From the NCBI RefSeq assembly GCF_030272615.1, contig NC_081411.1, positions 187,837,949-187,901,948 of the forward strand: a DNA stretch of 64,000 nt, given 5' to 3'. The stretch's first letter is position 1, and each line of letters opens with the position of its first letter. The position numbers and the translations under genes are program-made. The DNA is from Cryptomeria japonica (Eukaryota; Streptophyta; Pinopsida; Cupressales; Cupressaceae). The notes beneath the pieces are model-generated. The model made no database searches. It had not been told where the DNA came from and saw only the letters and a list, made by a program, of their open reading frames with translations. Positions 34,455-46,757 of the stretch are shown piece by piece.

Positions 34455-37378
34455 TCAATCCAACCTCTGCTCATACTGCTAGATATGCAGCAAATAGCCC
34501 GCATCTTTGTAGGTTGTAGCATTGAATATTGCATCCCTGGCTGCGTTCTCGATCATGTATAAGTTCTCAAACTGGTTGGCTGTGTCATTCATATCAAGAA
34601 TATTTTTTTTGGCAATGGCTTGGGCTACACTAAGTAAAGACTTACACTCAAAAAGCCATACGGTCTTATCCTTATTTGCACCTGCATCATCTACAAAATA
34701 GAAAACCCCACGCTGAACAATTTGTTGGCACTCATCAAATTTAGATTTCAATTCCTTTGTGAATTCATCATGTGTGACAAGAAAACCCTAAGGCTTCTTC
34801 TTGACCTTTTCCCTAGTCGATGCATCTTGTAACAATAGGTTATGTCTATCTCGAATTCTAGTGTTTGAAACCATATTGTCCATGTTCCTTTGATACACTT
34901 CCTAGAATTCATCCAATGCCTTCTCCACATTGTTATATCTTTTGCTCATCAAAACACAAGCAGTATCAACCCTGATGCTCTTCATCTCCCTCTTCAACTT
35001 AGTGTGCTCATAAGCAAATTTTTCAAATTTCTTCTTCCATTAGCCTCCTTAATCAGTAATTTGAAGCATCAGATGCCCACTCCTCTTAAGAGTTTCCTCA
35101 TATAGAGTCTTATATTTATTTTTCTCTACTATCTCATGTTTCATTTGAGCCTTTTTGAATTTTGAGATATTAATACCTATGTCAGCAGTGACCATCAGAT
35201 CTACCTCTCCAACTTTTAAGGTCATCATGGGACCAAAGGCTTTATCCACATCTATGATTTTTGGCCTATTATTCAGGGGGTATAATGCCCATAACAACAT
35301 TGCTTGTTCATCCAGGTCATACCTTGATCCAATGAATATATCATTAACCCCTTGGACATTAACCTTGAAGTCCTTATTGTCTGCATGTAATAAACTATCA
35401 AAAATGAATGATGCACTCAAATACCATCCTGGGAAAAGAATATTACCTGCTTCCACTAGCAACTACCTTCCTCTCTGAGGAGTCATTGTCTCTATTTCTA
35501 CATCCATATCAACTTTAAGCTTCTACAACATTTCTTCCTCATTCTCTGGTGTGATATTTGGCATTGCTTCCCTTAGCTTCTTCCCTTTGAAGTGGTATAA
35601 GAAGGATTTGAATTATTTAGACTTGATGAATTGATCATCTGAAACAAATGAAGTGTTCTTTGTCATCCTCTCATCTATTTTTGTATTTAGCACAATGAGG
35701 AGTTTATCATGTGCTTCTATTTCCTTCTCTTTCTCAGGTGCACGGAGCTTGGAAACTGCGTCATTCTCCCCTGAGTCACTTTGAGTTGGATCTCCCTCCA
35801 TGTTTTCTAGCCTCTGTCTCCTCTCCTCTAGTTTCTTCTCCAAGGTCTCCATAACCTCTGCAAGCTCCTCCACTTCCTTATTTTTGCACATGTCTACAAA
35901 CTCATCCTCTTGATGAAAGTAATCTCCCAACTCTTGTCTCTTCCTACTTGTGTGGATGTAACCCTCATGATCATAATGTGTTCTAGACGTGTGCTAGAAC
36001 ATGTTGTAATCATCTACTAGCTTCCTGTCAATAACCTCATATGCTTTGGTAGATAGAATTTTAAAATCCTGGAAAGGAAGTGTACCAGGGAGGAAGGCTT
36101 TCTTGTGTGCACCTCCAAAATTCTTGGCATTAGAGACACTTAATTGCCTTACAATTTCCAAAAAAGCAATCATGTCTGGTGCAAGTTTCGACAGCACATA
36201 GGGGTAACCTTCAGATCCATAGCACCAAACAAAAGTGAAGTTTTGGCATGAGTACCAATCACCCCAATTGTGATTAACCTTTGGATTTTTGTGCTCATGG
36301 GGCCTAAGAAACTTCTTGACATCCTTAGAAAATGATCCCTACAGAGGCTCACCAAAGAGCAAGAAGATTGGATTAACAAAGAATTCCTCAAATTTGAGGT
36401 AATGAGAATTTAGATATCTGTAATCCCAGAGAGAAACCCACAACTGCACTGGTTGATCCTGTCCATTCTTCCCAACTATATTTACATTCAAACCTTCTGA
36501 CCGGAATCCTCTAAATCTCCCATAAAATAAAATAATATGCATAAACAACAAATAATGCTTGAAATGCTTGTCTGGATTATCTTTCAAGTTCATGAAGCCT
36601 TCATGAACTCTGTCCACTAGGTATGAAGCAAAATCAAAATCTCTACGCTCATGTCTCTAGATATCTGCTGCTAAAACCAACAGTCCTATGTTTGCCACAT
36701 CAGGAGCTTCAACTCCTTCAACTTGGCCACAAGCCATTTATGTATACTGTAGATACTTCTTGAAAATAGTCATATCATAAGGAGGACCATCTTCCTCTAT
36801 TAGCCTCCCCTTCACTTCTTTGTGGATAGCGAGGTTCCAACCCTGGTATGTAGTATCCATTTTTATGTATTCCTCTTCCAAATCCATAAATGATAAGGGC
36901 ACATTTGCCTCCAGATCCACTGCAAAAACTTCTTGAATTGTGGCTATTGCAAAGTGAACTAAAGTAGTCCCATCGGGCAATAAAATGTATCACTTGTTTG
37001 TATCATAATGTCTTACCAGGAGCTTCAATAAATCAATATTTACAAAGACATTAGTTACCACACGTTTACCTAAATTGGTACTCCATGGGTTTGAAATTGG
37101 CATAGGCTCATCCTTGTAGAGGTAATGAAAAAGAAACAACTCATGCCCACACATTATTGTGAGTACATCTCCAATTTCTCTGTATCTATCCTCTAACTAG
37201 TCGTGAATAGGCAAATTTACCTTAGCTCTGCGTGACCTAGCTCCTGGAGAGCCCATCCGATCTATCATGTCTTGATTTAATTTTCTTCGGGCCTTACTGA
37301 CTTCACCTTCAATTTTTTTGTCATGGTACTAGATACTTCAACAACCTTTCGCTTCCCTTTTGAGCTTGAACCTTCCAT
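34455..37378 (-). pseudogene. long frame inside the E 3' LTR (unknown protein)
   Basis: About 970 codons on the minus strand from MEGSSSKGKRKVVEVSS at 37378, 108 bp below a TATA box. One slip at an A-run near 37315, otherwise one frame to a TGA at 34455, broken by scattered stops. Blocks: basic Ser/Lys N-terminus; LLKLLVRHYDTNK, GTTLVHFAIATIQEVF; DPDKHFKHYLLFMH-like helical core with VQLWVSLWDYRYLNSHYLKF; FLEIVRQLSVSNAKNFGGAH; a Glu/Lys coiled coil (EELAEVMETLEKKLEERRQR); FIGSRYDLDEQAMLLWALYP; a second helical C-terminus. I recognise no family. The right LTR keeps a homologous frame. It is not gag, pol or env by motif. Role unknown. Confidence 0.78.
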
Positions 37379-37485
37379 CTTTGCAAATTCCTTTACTCTA
37401 TGCTCAGTAGCTTAGAATATTTCTCAATAAACACCTGATATCTTTCTACAACAACTTTGTGTGAAATGTTGTTATGCTACACTGG

Positions 37486-37493
37486 CTATATAT
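37486..37493 (-). promoter_or_regulatory. TATA box of E 3' LTR
   Basis: Minus-strand atatatag within gggatatatagccagtg. It lies 108 bp above the ATG of the LTR frame, the same distance as in the right LTR (51644-51651). Confidence 0.65.
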
Positions 37494-39069
37494 CCCAAGG
37501 TGTCCAATCTTGTACTTAATTAGTACAATCTTGATGGATCTTCTTCATGTGGCAATGGACCTACTCAATGGATGCATTTAATGGAAGCCATTATGTTAGT
37601 TTTTCACATCAGGACCTCCAATGGCTAATCGACGAGACTTTTCCTGATGATTCAATTATTTGGCACCGCTTGTTATGACTTTAATACTTTTCACCTTTTG
37701 ATTGGCTCAAGCTATCTCGACTAAATTATCGGGTCTCTAGATAGCAATTTTTCTCCTATCCTGATGGGCACTCCTTTAGTTTCAACTTTGCTTTTTGTTT
37801 TCACACTCCATCGGCATAACTCTCCCCAATGCATTCGCCTTCAATTTTCTTTTACTTAACCCATCGAGTGTCAACATAGTTTATTTTATGTCCCTCTGAT
37901 GCCCCGATGATCTCAATATACCAATCCGCATTATGTTTAAATCCCCCACGTTATCGGCATAACTCGCCCTGAAGAACTCTTTTCAACTCACCATCCACTT
38001 TAACAGTTCTATCGGGATTCAGCATAACATAAAAGTTCTTCTAATGTCCTGATGAGTCCTCACTTAATGTTTACTTTATTCATATAATTTACACTGATAT
38101 CCCTACAGACGCTTTTATCTTCATCAGGGGTTGGAATAGCCTTTTTCTATTCCTCCCAAAGTCCCGATGAGTCTCTGATGCACTTTTATGCTTTATGCTT
38201 CTGATTCTATTTTATCGGTATAGGTAATACTGATGGTTCCATCTTCCAATTCTCCATGTCATTGGGGATTGGTCTAACTATTTTTGTACTATCCTGATAT
38301 GGTATTTTTCTCTGATGGGTCTGCCTTCGGTTCCCTTCAGTCATTGGGTATCGAGATAGAGTTTTATTGCTATTTTTGGTAAGCCGATACATGTCGATAA
38401 CAAACACCCTCCTTCTGCCTCATCAGAACAAGCTATCCCAATGGTGTGACTTTTCCAAGAGTACATAACATGCTGAAAATTACGTAAGTGCCTCAATGAA
38501 TCCACCCTCTGATTTATCGGTATATGTTATGCCGATAATCCTTCTTTTGCTTGCCTGTGTTGTTTCATCGGGATTACTTATGGTGATAATTAACATTTTA
38601 CAAGTTTGAACAAATGAGTCATCCACCTTGAATATTAGTAATCCCAACTATCTCACAAGGTCTGATACATACTAAAAAACAATCTTAGATTATACCATAA
38701 TGACTTTTCTACTGATTAAATGCTTCCATATTGGGTTCCTTGTGCAGTCTATACTTAGTGCATGCCCTTAGTGTGCCCAAGTGATACCTTGACATTCCTG
38801 ACACAGTTGTTTCTTAGAGAACTTTACTCATGATAATAAGATTCATGTGCATTAAAACCAACAATAAATGCTCATATGATAAGAAAAAGGCCTCCATATA
38901 GCACAAAATGTTTTGTTAAAAATGTGTTCTAACAGTGGCTCTTTCTAGGGATGTATGTTCTCTTTAAGGACATAGCAAGATCCTAGTTATCTTTGGAAAG
39001 CAGACCAAAAAAAATGAAAACTAAAAATAGAAAGCAAAAAGAAATTTAAACTATTATGATACAAAAATA

Positions 39070-40150
39070 CTCCCTTCTCATCAAGAAAAGAAATGCTTAA
39101 GATACTGAGTATGAACTAGGAACTCTTGCACCTGACCATCAATATCCTACAAGTAATAAGAGTTTTCTCCACTTTTTTTTGAAATGATGAAAGGTCCTAG
39201 CCAGAGCGCATAAAATTTGCCATGCTTCCCTTTATCCTGATCTTTGGCATTCCATTTTAACACCCATTACCCTTCTTTAAAAGACATGTCACATGCCTTC
39301 CTAGATTGTAAATCCTTTACCATTTTCTATCTTTATAGGTTTCTTTCCTGAGCTTCTCTTCTACATTCATCCAACTCAGCCAATGCCATCAACCTGTCTT
39401 CCATAAATTTTACTTCTTCTAAAAATTCCTCTGTAACAAATTTGTAAACTAGGAGAAAATTGTTCAAGGGTAATCGTGCTTCTTTTCCATATACCAGCTC
39501 ATATGGAGCGAATCCTATGGACTTCTTAACTATCACTCTGTCAACCCATACTGCTAAGACCAATTTTGAATCCCAAGCCTTCTTATTATTACCCAACATC
39601 CTTTTGATAATCTTCAACAAGTTTTTATTGCTAGATTTTGCTTGTCCATTTCCCTGGGGATGATAAGGTGATGAATATGACAAAGTGATACCATAATTTT
39701 CATAGAAATCAAAGAACTCATCTGATCTGAAACACATCCCATTATCTACCACAATCTTCCAAGGTACCCCAAATCTAGTCAAAATGTTTTTCATAAGAAA
39801 CTTTATCACAACTTTGTTGGTAGCCTGTCTTGTGGGAATGAATTCAACCCACTTAGTAAAATAATATGTGGCCACTAGAATCCATTTATGCCCACCACTA
39901 GATTTGTTTGCTATCTCACCTATGAAGTCAATACCCCACATCTAGAATGGTTCCTCCATATACATGGGTCTAAGAGGAATGGCTCCATTATACTTAAGCT
40001 TCCCTAAAAACTTTTGACAAGCCTCACATTTCTTGGTATAAGTATGGAAATCCTTGAAAACTTGAGGCCAGTAATAATCGGTATTAAAATTTTATGAGCA
40101 GTGGTCTTAACTGAGAAGTGGCCCCCACATACACCTTCATGTAAATCTTT
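39070..40150 (-). pseudogene. element E: integrase
   Basis: Gypsy integrase. N-terminal zinc block VCGGHFSVKTTAHKIL (about 40130), then the core: MWGIDFIGEIANKSSGGHKW (first Asp, 39941), KIVVDNGMCFRSDEFFDFY (second Asp), SSPYHPQGNGQAKSSNKNLL, and FAPYELVYGKEARLP. The third catalytic residue, normally Glu in GQAES, is Lys. A weakly preserved C-terminal region (WVLKWNAKDQDKGKHGKFYA, LGPFII) follows to about 39070. Several stops flank the core. Read one base off the RT frame, because of the deletion upstream. Confidence 0.87.
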
Positions 40151-40439
40151 TAAAACAATAAAAGCTTGACACTCATCTAGACATAATAAAAGAACACCAT
40201 CTCAATTCTTCCAGTATAAGTCTCCATAAAGTAATACATACCTAGATGTTTGAAGCTTTAAAGTTCTCTTCTAACTATCATTTAAGTTATCCAGACATTT
40301 CATATATTTCAAGTAATATACAATATTTGCATACTAGGGACACCTTTCAATGCTAATTTGTACATTCTCCAACACTACCTGATTTACTTGTGCTGCTTCA
40401 AGATTGGATTTTGCCATCAACTTTGCTAGACCTTAACCT

Positions 40440-41301
40440 CTTACCAATTTTGTGATTTGTAGATCAATATTGAACTCTTGGATCTATCTTATCCATCTAA
40501 GATACAATCAATCATTCCCTCAAAGGCCACGTCCATAGCTCTCTGGAAAGTAGCTCCTACATTTGTCAGTCCAAAAGGCATCCTAGCATAAACATAGGTA
40601 CCCCAAGGTGTAGTGAAAGCAATTTTGAACTTTTCTGCTTCCCTAACTTTGACTTGATTATAGCCTGCGAAGCCATCCATCATAGATAACAACTCATTCC
40701 TTGTGACTTTCTACAACAAAGCTTCCATGTTAGGCAAAGCATAGTTATCTTTCAAAGATGAAAAATTAAGATTTTTTAAATCTACACATAACCTAATATC
40801 ACCATTTTTCTTTCTTACTGGTACTAAATTTGATACCCATGTTGAGTGCCTTATAGGCTCAATAATCCCTGCATTTCTCATTTTCATTAACTCCTCCTTC
40901 ATCTTAGGAGCCAAGGTAGGATTTATAGGCCTTTTTTTTTGTCTGAAAGGTTTTGCAGTAGGCTTGAAAGGTATCTCATGCTGGAACATATCTTCCCTGT
41001 ATGCTTTAAGGTCATCATATGACCAAGCGAAAATGTGCCTATACTTCCTCAGTAGATTAATCAATTTTGTTTTGATTTTTGGTGTGAGCTTCCTTCCAAT
41101 ACATACTTCTCTTGGGTTACTTTCATTTCCCAAGTTTACCTTTTCAACTTCCTCACATCCTCTTGAATTAGGCCTGAAATTCATTACATCTTTACCATCA
41201 AACATTCTTTCAAGCTCTATCAATCCTTTTGGGATTTTATTAGTTTTTAGCTGTAATACTTCTTGCCCAAGTATAGTTACTTTGTCATCCTTGTCCTCCA
41301 C
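40440..41301 (-). pseudogene. element E: reverse transcriptase (internally deleted)
   Basis: Starts in the linker KIPKGLIELERMFDGKDV. RT blocks: HEIPFKPTAKPFRQKKRPIN, IIEPIRHSTWVSNLVPVRKK, GDIRLCVDLKNLNFSSLKDN, LLSMMDGFAGYNQVKV, FTTPWGTYVYARMPFGLTNV and FQRAMDVAFEGMIDCIL. Directly after IDCIL the text jumps to a C-terminal RNase H-like end (IQEFNIDLQITKLVRG). The Y-x-D-D box, thumb and connected RNase H are missing, a deletion of probably several hundred base pairs. So no RT activity is possible. Confidence 0.9.
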
Positions 41302-41589
41302 AAGTTCATTCCAATCAATCTTCTAGTGCTCATACTGATCTTCAAAAAATAAGAATTTTAGTAGATCCCTCTCATCATAAAAACCTTGCCAACTTTTTAT
41401 ATTATCTGGCAGTGACAGTCTGTTCTTGATTTCTACTTGGGTAATGTCATCTAGAGGGATGTCATTGTGCTTGATAGCCAAGTTAGCCATGAATTTTGCC
41501 TATATATTATTGGATATTTCATTCCAATTGATGGAGAAAGCATTCAATAATTCAATGTGATCCCAAACTTCATTCCCTTTAGTTTCTTA

Positions 41590-41880
41590 ATTTTTCATTT
41601 TTTGTAGCAAACTTGCCTCTAACTTGTTAAATGGCTAATTTTGAATCACCATAAACCATTAGTAACTCAATACCATGTTTATTTGCTAGTTTAAGGCCCA
41701 ATAAGAGGGCCTCATATTTGGCAACATTATTAGTACATTCAAAAGTTAACAAGAAAGAGTATTTAAAAAAAATTCATTAGGTGAAATAAGTACAACTCCT
41801 ACTCCATTTCCTTCCTTACTGCAGGCACCATCAAAGTATAATTTCCAAATTAAGTTTTCATTTTGTTTAACTGTTTGTAT
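41590..41880 (-). pseudogene. element E: RNase H domain placed before RT
   Basis: Minus strand: LYFDGACSKEGNGVGVVLIS (first Asp, about 41840), a frame slip, ECTNNVAKYEALLLGLKLAN (Glu), LLMVYGDSKLAI (Asp). The D-E-D set is recognisable. This type of RNase H (D-G-A start) corresponds to the additional RNase H of Tat-lineage gypsy elements. Here it lies between protease and RT. Decayed by the slip and a TAA after KLAI. Confidence 0.8.
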
Positions 41881-41899
41881 AACTTTATTGATCTCTAGA

Positions 41900-42540
41900 G
41901 GTTTAGAAACACTTACCTGAAAGTTGTCCATATCAGAATGGCAAAAGTAAGTTTCTACATCAGGATCAACCTCTTCTATGAGATATGGAGATCTTGGCTC
42001 TCTATTTATCCTCACTGTTGTCCCTTCTACTAGAATAGTAGCATATGATAGATCAAGTTGAACTTGAACACCCACCAAATTTGACCATTTCCTAGACAAC
42101 AACATTCCATAGTTTGTAGGAACTTGTACCACTGCGATGTCTATCTTATATGTGGTATTCGAGCAAGCTAGAAACCTGAACTCTACGTCTTTCATAATAC
42201 CCACCATAGGTACAGGCCTATTGGCCATGTCATAACACTTACCATAAGGTGTGTCAACACGCATCCTGAGATATCTCATGACATCTTCAGGCATGATGTT
42301 CACTGCTGCCCCTGAATCTATCATACAATTCTTGACTATTTTATTGTTAATTAACAATGTCAAATAGAATGGATCAACTTGTGTGAGCTTTTTTGTGATA
42401 GACGTGCCTAAGTAAATCACTGGAGGATCCTCTTTCAACCTAGAAGCGTCTTTGTTTATATCACCAACATTTGATATATTTTTTAAGGTCTCATCCTTAT
42501 ATTCTAGAAATTTCATCACTTCAAGTAAGGGCATAGAAAC
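41900..42540 (-). pseudogene. element E: aspartic protease
   Basis: In frame with gag. Reads PPVIYLGTSITKKLTQVDPF, NCMIDSGAAVNIMPEDVMRY (catalytic DSG intact, about 42320) and VVQVPTNYGMLLSRKWSN (the conserved LLGR-like block). No stop within about 210 codons, making it the best-preserved stretch of E. Confidence 0.88.
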
Positions 42541-44235
42541 TTTTACCTAAGACAACGCTTGAGACATAAAGGTTCCACAGTTTGAAGAGGGCTTACTGAT
42601 CTATTTTTTTTTCACTGGTTTGACCAGTTTTGGCATTTCAATTTGTTTGGTCTTTTCCAATTTTGTCCCTCTCTTGGTACCCACATCCTTTCCCTTGGCC
42701 ACGTTACTCTTGGTTCCACCTGATTTTGTGACCTTGGTGAAGATGCCTGCTGGCTTGCCCTACTCATTATTTACATTCCTATTCCTTAGTTGGTAATTAC
42801 TTTTCACTTGTTCCACAACTGAAATAGTGAAAGCTTTCTTCTCCTCTTTAATTAAATTTCTCAAATATGGCACTACTTCCTCTTGAAACAATTTTCTCAA
42901 AGTAGGGATATCTTCATCATCATTAGAAAAAACTTGATGTATACTATATTGCAAATTCTCTCTTCTTTGATACACATTAGAATATTCTTGTTCTTTAGAT
43001 AAATCCTCATTTCTTCCCCAATATGGATCAGATGAAAGGGCATTCACAATCCATTTATAATCCTCATTTTAATCTTCCTCTTCTATCAAGTCTTGGTCAA
43101 TCATGCACTGTTCTGCAGCATGAGGAAGATTACATACATCACATCATGGATACTCATCTATAAAGTTTGTGGCTTTCTTTAATAGGTTAGGAGTCTCTTT
43201 GTTTGTATTTGGTTTTACTGGTTTTCCATCTTTCCAATTTGTGTTATATGACATGTCATGCAACCTCGGCCTATTGTAGTTTATTTGCTTATTGTTCCTA
43301 TATGGTGGTATTTCATTATGAGTTTGCTTACCCTTTAGGTCATTAAGAATGTCCATAATCTAAGTAAGATCCTCTTTCTTGGGAATCTCAGAGTTGTACA
43401 ACTTTATATCATCTCTCTTAGCAACCTTCCCAGCTACCTTCCTATTATTTCCTACATGGTTACCCCTATTTGTGTTAATCTGATTCCCATCATTTCCCCC
43501 ATCTCCATTCCTTCTTCCATCCTCTTTCCTCTCTTCACTTTGATCCTTATGCACATCCCTCCATCCTCTATTTTCATTTACCAATGGGTTATCATAAGTT
43601 ACAAAAGGCTGGTCCATTCTTGTCATATGAGGGGGACTATATTTTGAAACTACTTGTCTACTTGTTTCACCTCTCTCTTCTCCTACCTTGTTTGTCTTGG
43701 GGCTTAAAATATTATTCCTCTCTATTCCAAGTTTCTGTAACACCAAATCTGGTTGCCTTTTAAGTGCCCTCACCATCTTAGCATCATCAACATTCATATC
43801 AGCCATCTTAAGAATAAGTTCATCCCATTGTTTTGCTTCCTGTTCCTCAATAGCCATGATCTCATCATGGCTATGTCTATTATCCTTTGAATTTATTTTA
43901 TAAAAATGATTTTCCTCTCTATTCTTAGATTTTCTAGTAGATGAAGAATCTTCCTCCCTAATAGGAAATCTCTTATATCCTTCAAATGCCATGTTTGATT
44001 TTTTCCGTTTGTTTCTTTTCTTGGGATTCAACTGAACAAGATCTTCTTGTCCTTTATGTAGAGACCTCCTCTCTTGCATAAATCTAAATGACAAATTTTG
44101 AGGAGTTTCTCTTGTTTTCTCAACATACCAATTATGAAAAATATCTTTTACTAATCCTCTGGGCTCTTTCCTCCAGCAAAGTCTGAAGTGAAACCACCAG
44201 AAATTTTGAATACTTCTTATTACAACTCCCCAACA
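42540..44235 (-). pseudogene. element E: gag
   Basis: The frame can be followed from about 44235 (FWWFHFRLCWRKEPRG, DIFHNWYVEKTRET), through an Arg/Lys-rich middle and an Asn/Gly-rich segment (RRNGDGGNDGNQINTNRGN), to a CCHC-like block CDVCNLPHAAEQC (about 43135-43097), then a linker to protease. Stops at about 43357, 43141, 43060 and 42757 break it; no frame change. Lysine-rich composition fits RNA binding. Confidence 0.75.
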
Positions 44236-44245
44236 CAGTTGCCAA
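44230..44245 (-). other. element E putative primer binding site
   Basis: Minus-strand ttggcaactgtgttgg begins five bases from the LTR end. It resembles the TGGCxxC-type sites of Tat/Athila-like gypsy elements. The priming tRNA is not assigned. Confidence 0.55.
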
Positions 44246-46757
44246 TCTATTGGTGCCCAAAACCACAGAATGGAAACTTAGGGGTTTGCCAAATCCTCAA
44301 ATAATCCAACTAGCCTTGGCCAATGAATAGGGATGGTCGAAGACCAAATCCCTCTGCACTTAAGGCTCCACTAAACCTAAGTTGGTATACCCCTTCCTCT
44401 CAAGCATAAAAGAGATTATTTAAAGTGGATATAAGCCTTTTAGCAAATTAGAAAAGTTGGCAAATTGTTGTTCTACAATTATTCTTGATTATGTGCTTTA
44501 AGTTAATGCCTTTGAAAAATAAATGAAAATGATTATGATAGTATAATGAGAATAAGGATGCTTTCAGGACTTAAAAAAAAATTGTAAAGATCAATTCATA
44601 TAGAATTTAGGAAGATTGTTTCTCTATCAAGGACCTTAATGCATGGACAATGAAGACCTTAAGAGATAAATAACAAACCAGTGCCTTTATCCAGGGGTAT
44701 TTATGACACTTTGTGGACAAAATCTTATCAACTCCTAAGACAATATTAATCACCGACTATGAAGGTTTCAGTATGTGTTACACATCAATGAAAAAACCAA
44801 TCTTACACTTAATGTAACAACATGTGATGGCACATCATAGCAAATTATATGACAGATTTATCAAGAGGACAAAGACAACTCATCAACACAGAAGTATGCA
44901 CAATACTTAGAAAAATAAACAATGAACCTTCATATGTTAATCCTTAAGATATGATTGCATACATAAGCTGCACTTGAAAATACTCCACTATAGTCTGTTT
45001 GCATAAAAAGATACTTCTTCATTATATAGACTACCCTAATACACATAACTTGCAGTCCTTCCAAGCAATATGTTTTTTCTGAATCCTCGATGTCCCTTTC
45101 ATACAAAATGACTCATTATAAATACATATACTAAGAAATACGAATGAAAGGACACATCCTTTCATTATCCCAGACAACTAATTGAACAATAACCAAATAG
45201 CCTAACTAAAATGTCAATTAAATTACAAAAACTAAACAATGAACTAAGAATTACGATCCAACTGCTACCCACACTTTTGGATATGCTGCAAATAGCCCGC
45301 ATCTTTGTAGATTGTAGTGTTGAATATTGCATCCTTGGCTGTAATCTTGATCATGTAAAAGTTCTCAAACTGGTCGCTTGTGTCGTTCATATAAAGAATA
45401 TTTGTTTTGGAAATGGCTTGGTCTACACTAAGTAAAAACTTACACTTAGAAAGCCATATGGTCTTATCCTTAATTAAACTTGCATCATCTACCAAATAGG
45501 GAACCGCATGCTGAACATTTTACTGGCACTCATCGAATTCAGATTTCAATTCCTTTGTGAATTCATCATGTGTGATGAGCAAACCCTGAACCTTCTTCTT
45601 TACCCTTTCCCTAGTGGATGTATCTTGTAACAACAGGTTAAGTCTATCTCAAATTCTGGTGTTTGAAACCATATTGTCCATGTTCCTCTGATATACTTCC
45701 TAGAATTCATCCAACACCTTCTCCATACTTTCATATCTTTAACTCATCAAAACACAAGCAGTATCAACCCTGATGCACTTCATCTCCCTCTTCAACTTAG
45801 TGTGCTCATAAGCAAATTTTTCAAATTTCTTCTTCCATTGGCCTCCTCAATCAGTAATTTGAGGGATCGGATTCCCACTCCTCTTAAGAGTTTCCTCATA
45901 TAGAGCCTTATATTTATTTTTCTTTGTTATCTCATGTTTCATTTGGGCCTTATTGAATTTTGAGATATAAATACTTATGTCAGCAGTGACCATAGGATCT
46001 ACCTGTCCAACTTTCAAGGTCATCATGTGACCAAAGGCTTTATCCACATATATGATTTTTGGCCTTTTATTTGGGGGGTATAATGCCCATAACAACATTG
46101 CTTGTTCATCCAGATCATACCTTGATCCAATGAATATATCATTAACCCCTTGGACATTCAACTTGAAGTCCTTATTGTCTACATGTAATAAACTATCAAA
46201 AATGAATGATGCACTCAAATCCCATCCCAGGAAAAGAATAATACTTGCTTCCACTAGCAATTGCCTTCCTCTCTAAGGAGTCATTGCCTCTATTTCTGCA
46301 TCAATATCAGCTTTAAGCTTCTGTAATGTTTCCTCCTCATTCTCTGGTGTGATGTTTGGCATTTCTTCCCTCAACTTCTTCCCTTTGAAGTGGTATAAGA
46401 AGGATCTAAATTCTTTAGAGCTGATGAATTGATTATCTGAAACAGATGAAGTGTGCTCTATCATCCTCTCATCTATTTCTATATTTGGCACAATGAGGAT
46501 TTGATCATGTGCTTCTATTTCCTTCTCTTTCTCGGGTGCACGGAGCTTGGAAACTACCTCGTTCTTCCCTGAGTCACTTTGAGTTGGATCTCCCTCCATG
46601 TTTTCTAGCCTCTATCTCCTCTCCTCCAGTTTCTTCTCCAAGGTCTCCATAACCTCTGCAAGCTCCTCCACTTCCTTATTTTTGCACATGTCTTCAAACT
46701 CATCCTCTTGATGAAAGTAATCTCCCAACTTTTGTCTCTTCCTTCTTGTGTGGATGT

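Larger units (their letters stand above)
33452..38934 (-). repeat. element E 3' LTR, 5,483 bp
   Basis: Starts tggtgcccaaaacca, ends gttctaaca. From the right: a U3-like region of about 1.45 kb rich in ATCGG/CCGAT words (37500-38934), TATA at 37486-37493, then a long frame (37378-34455), then about 1 kb non-coding to the end. Confidence 0.9.
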
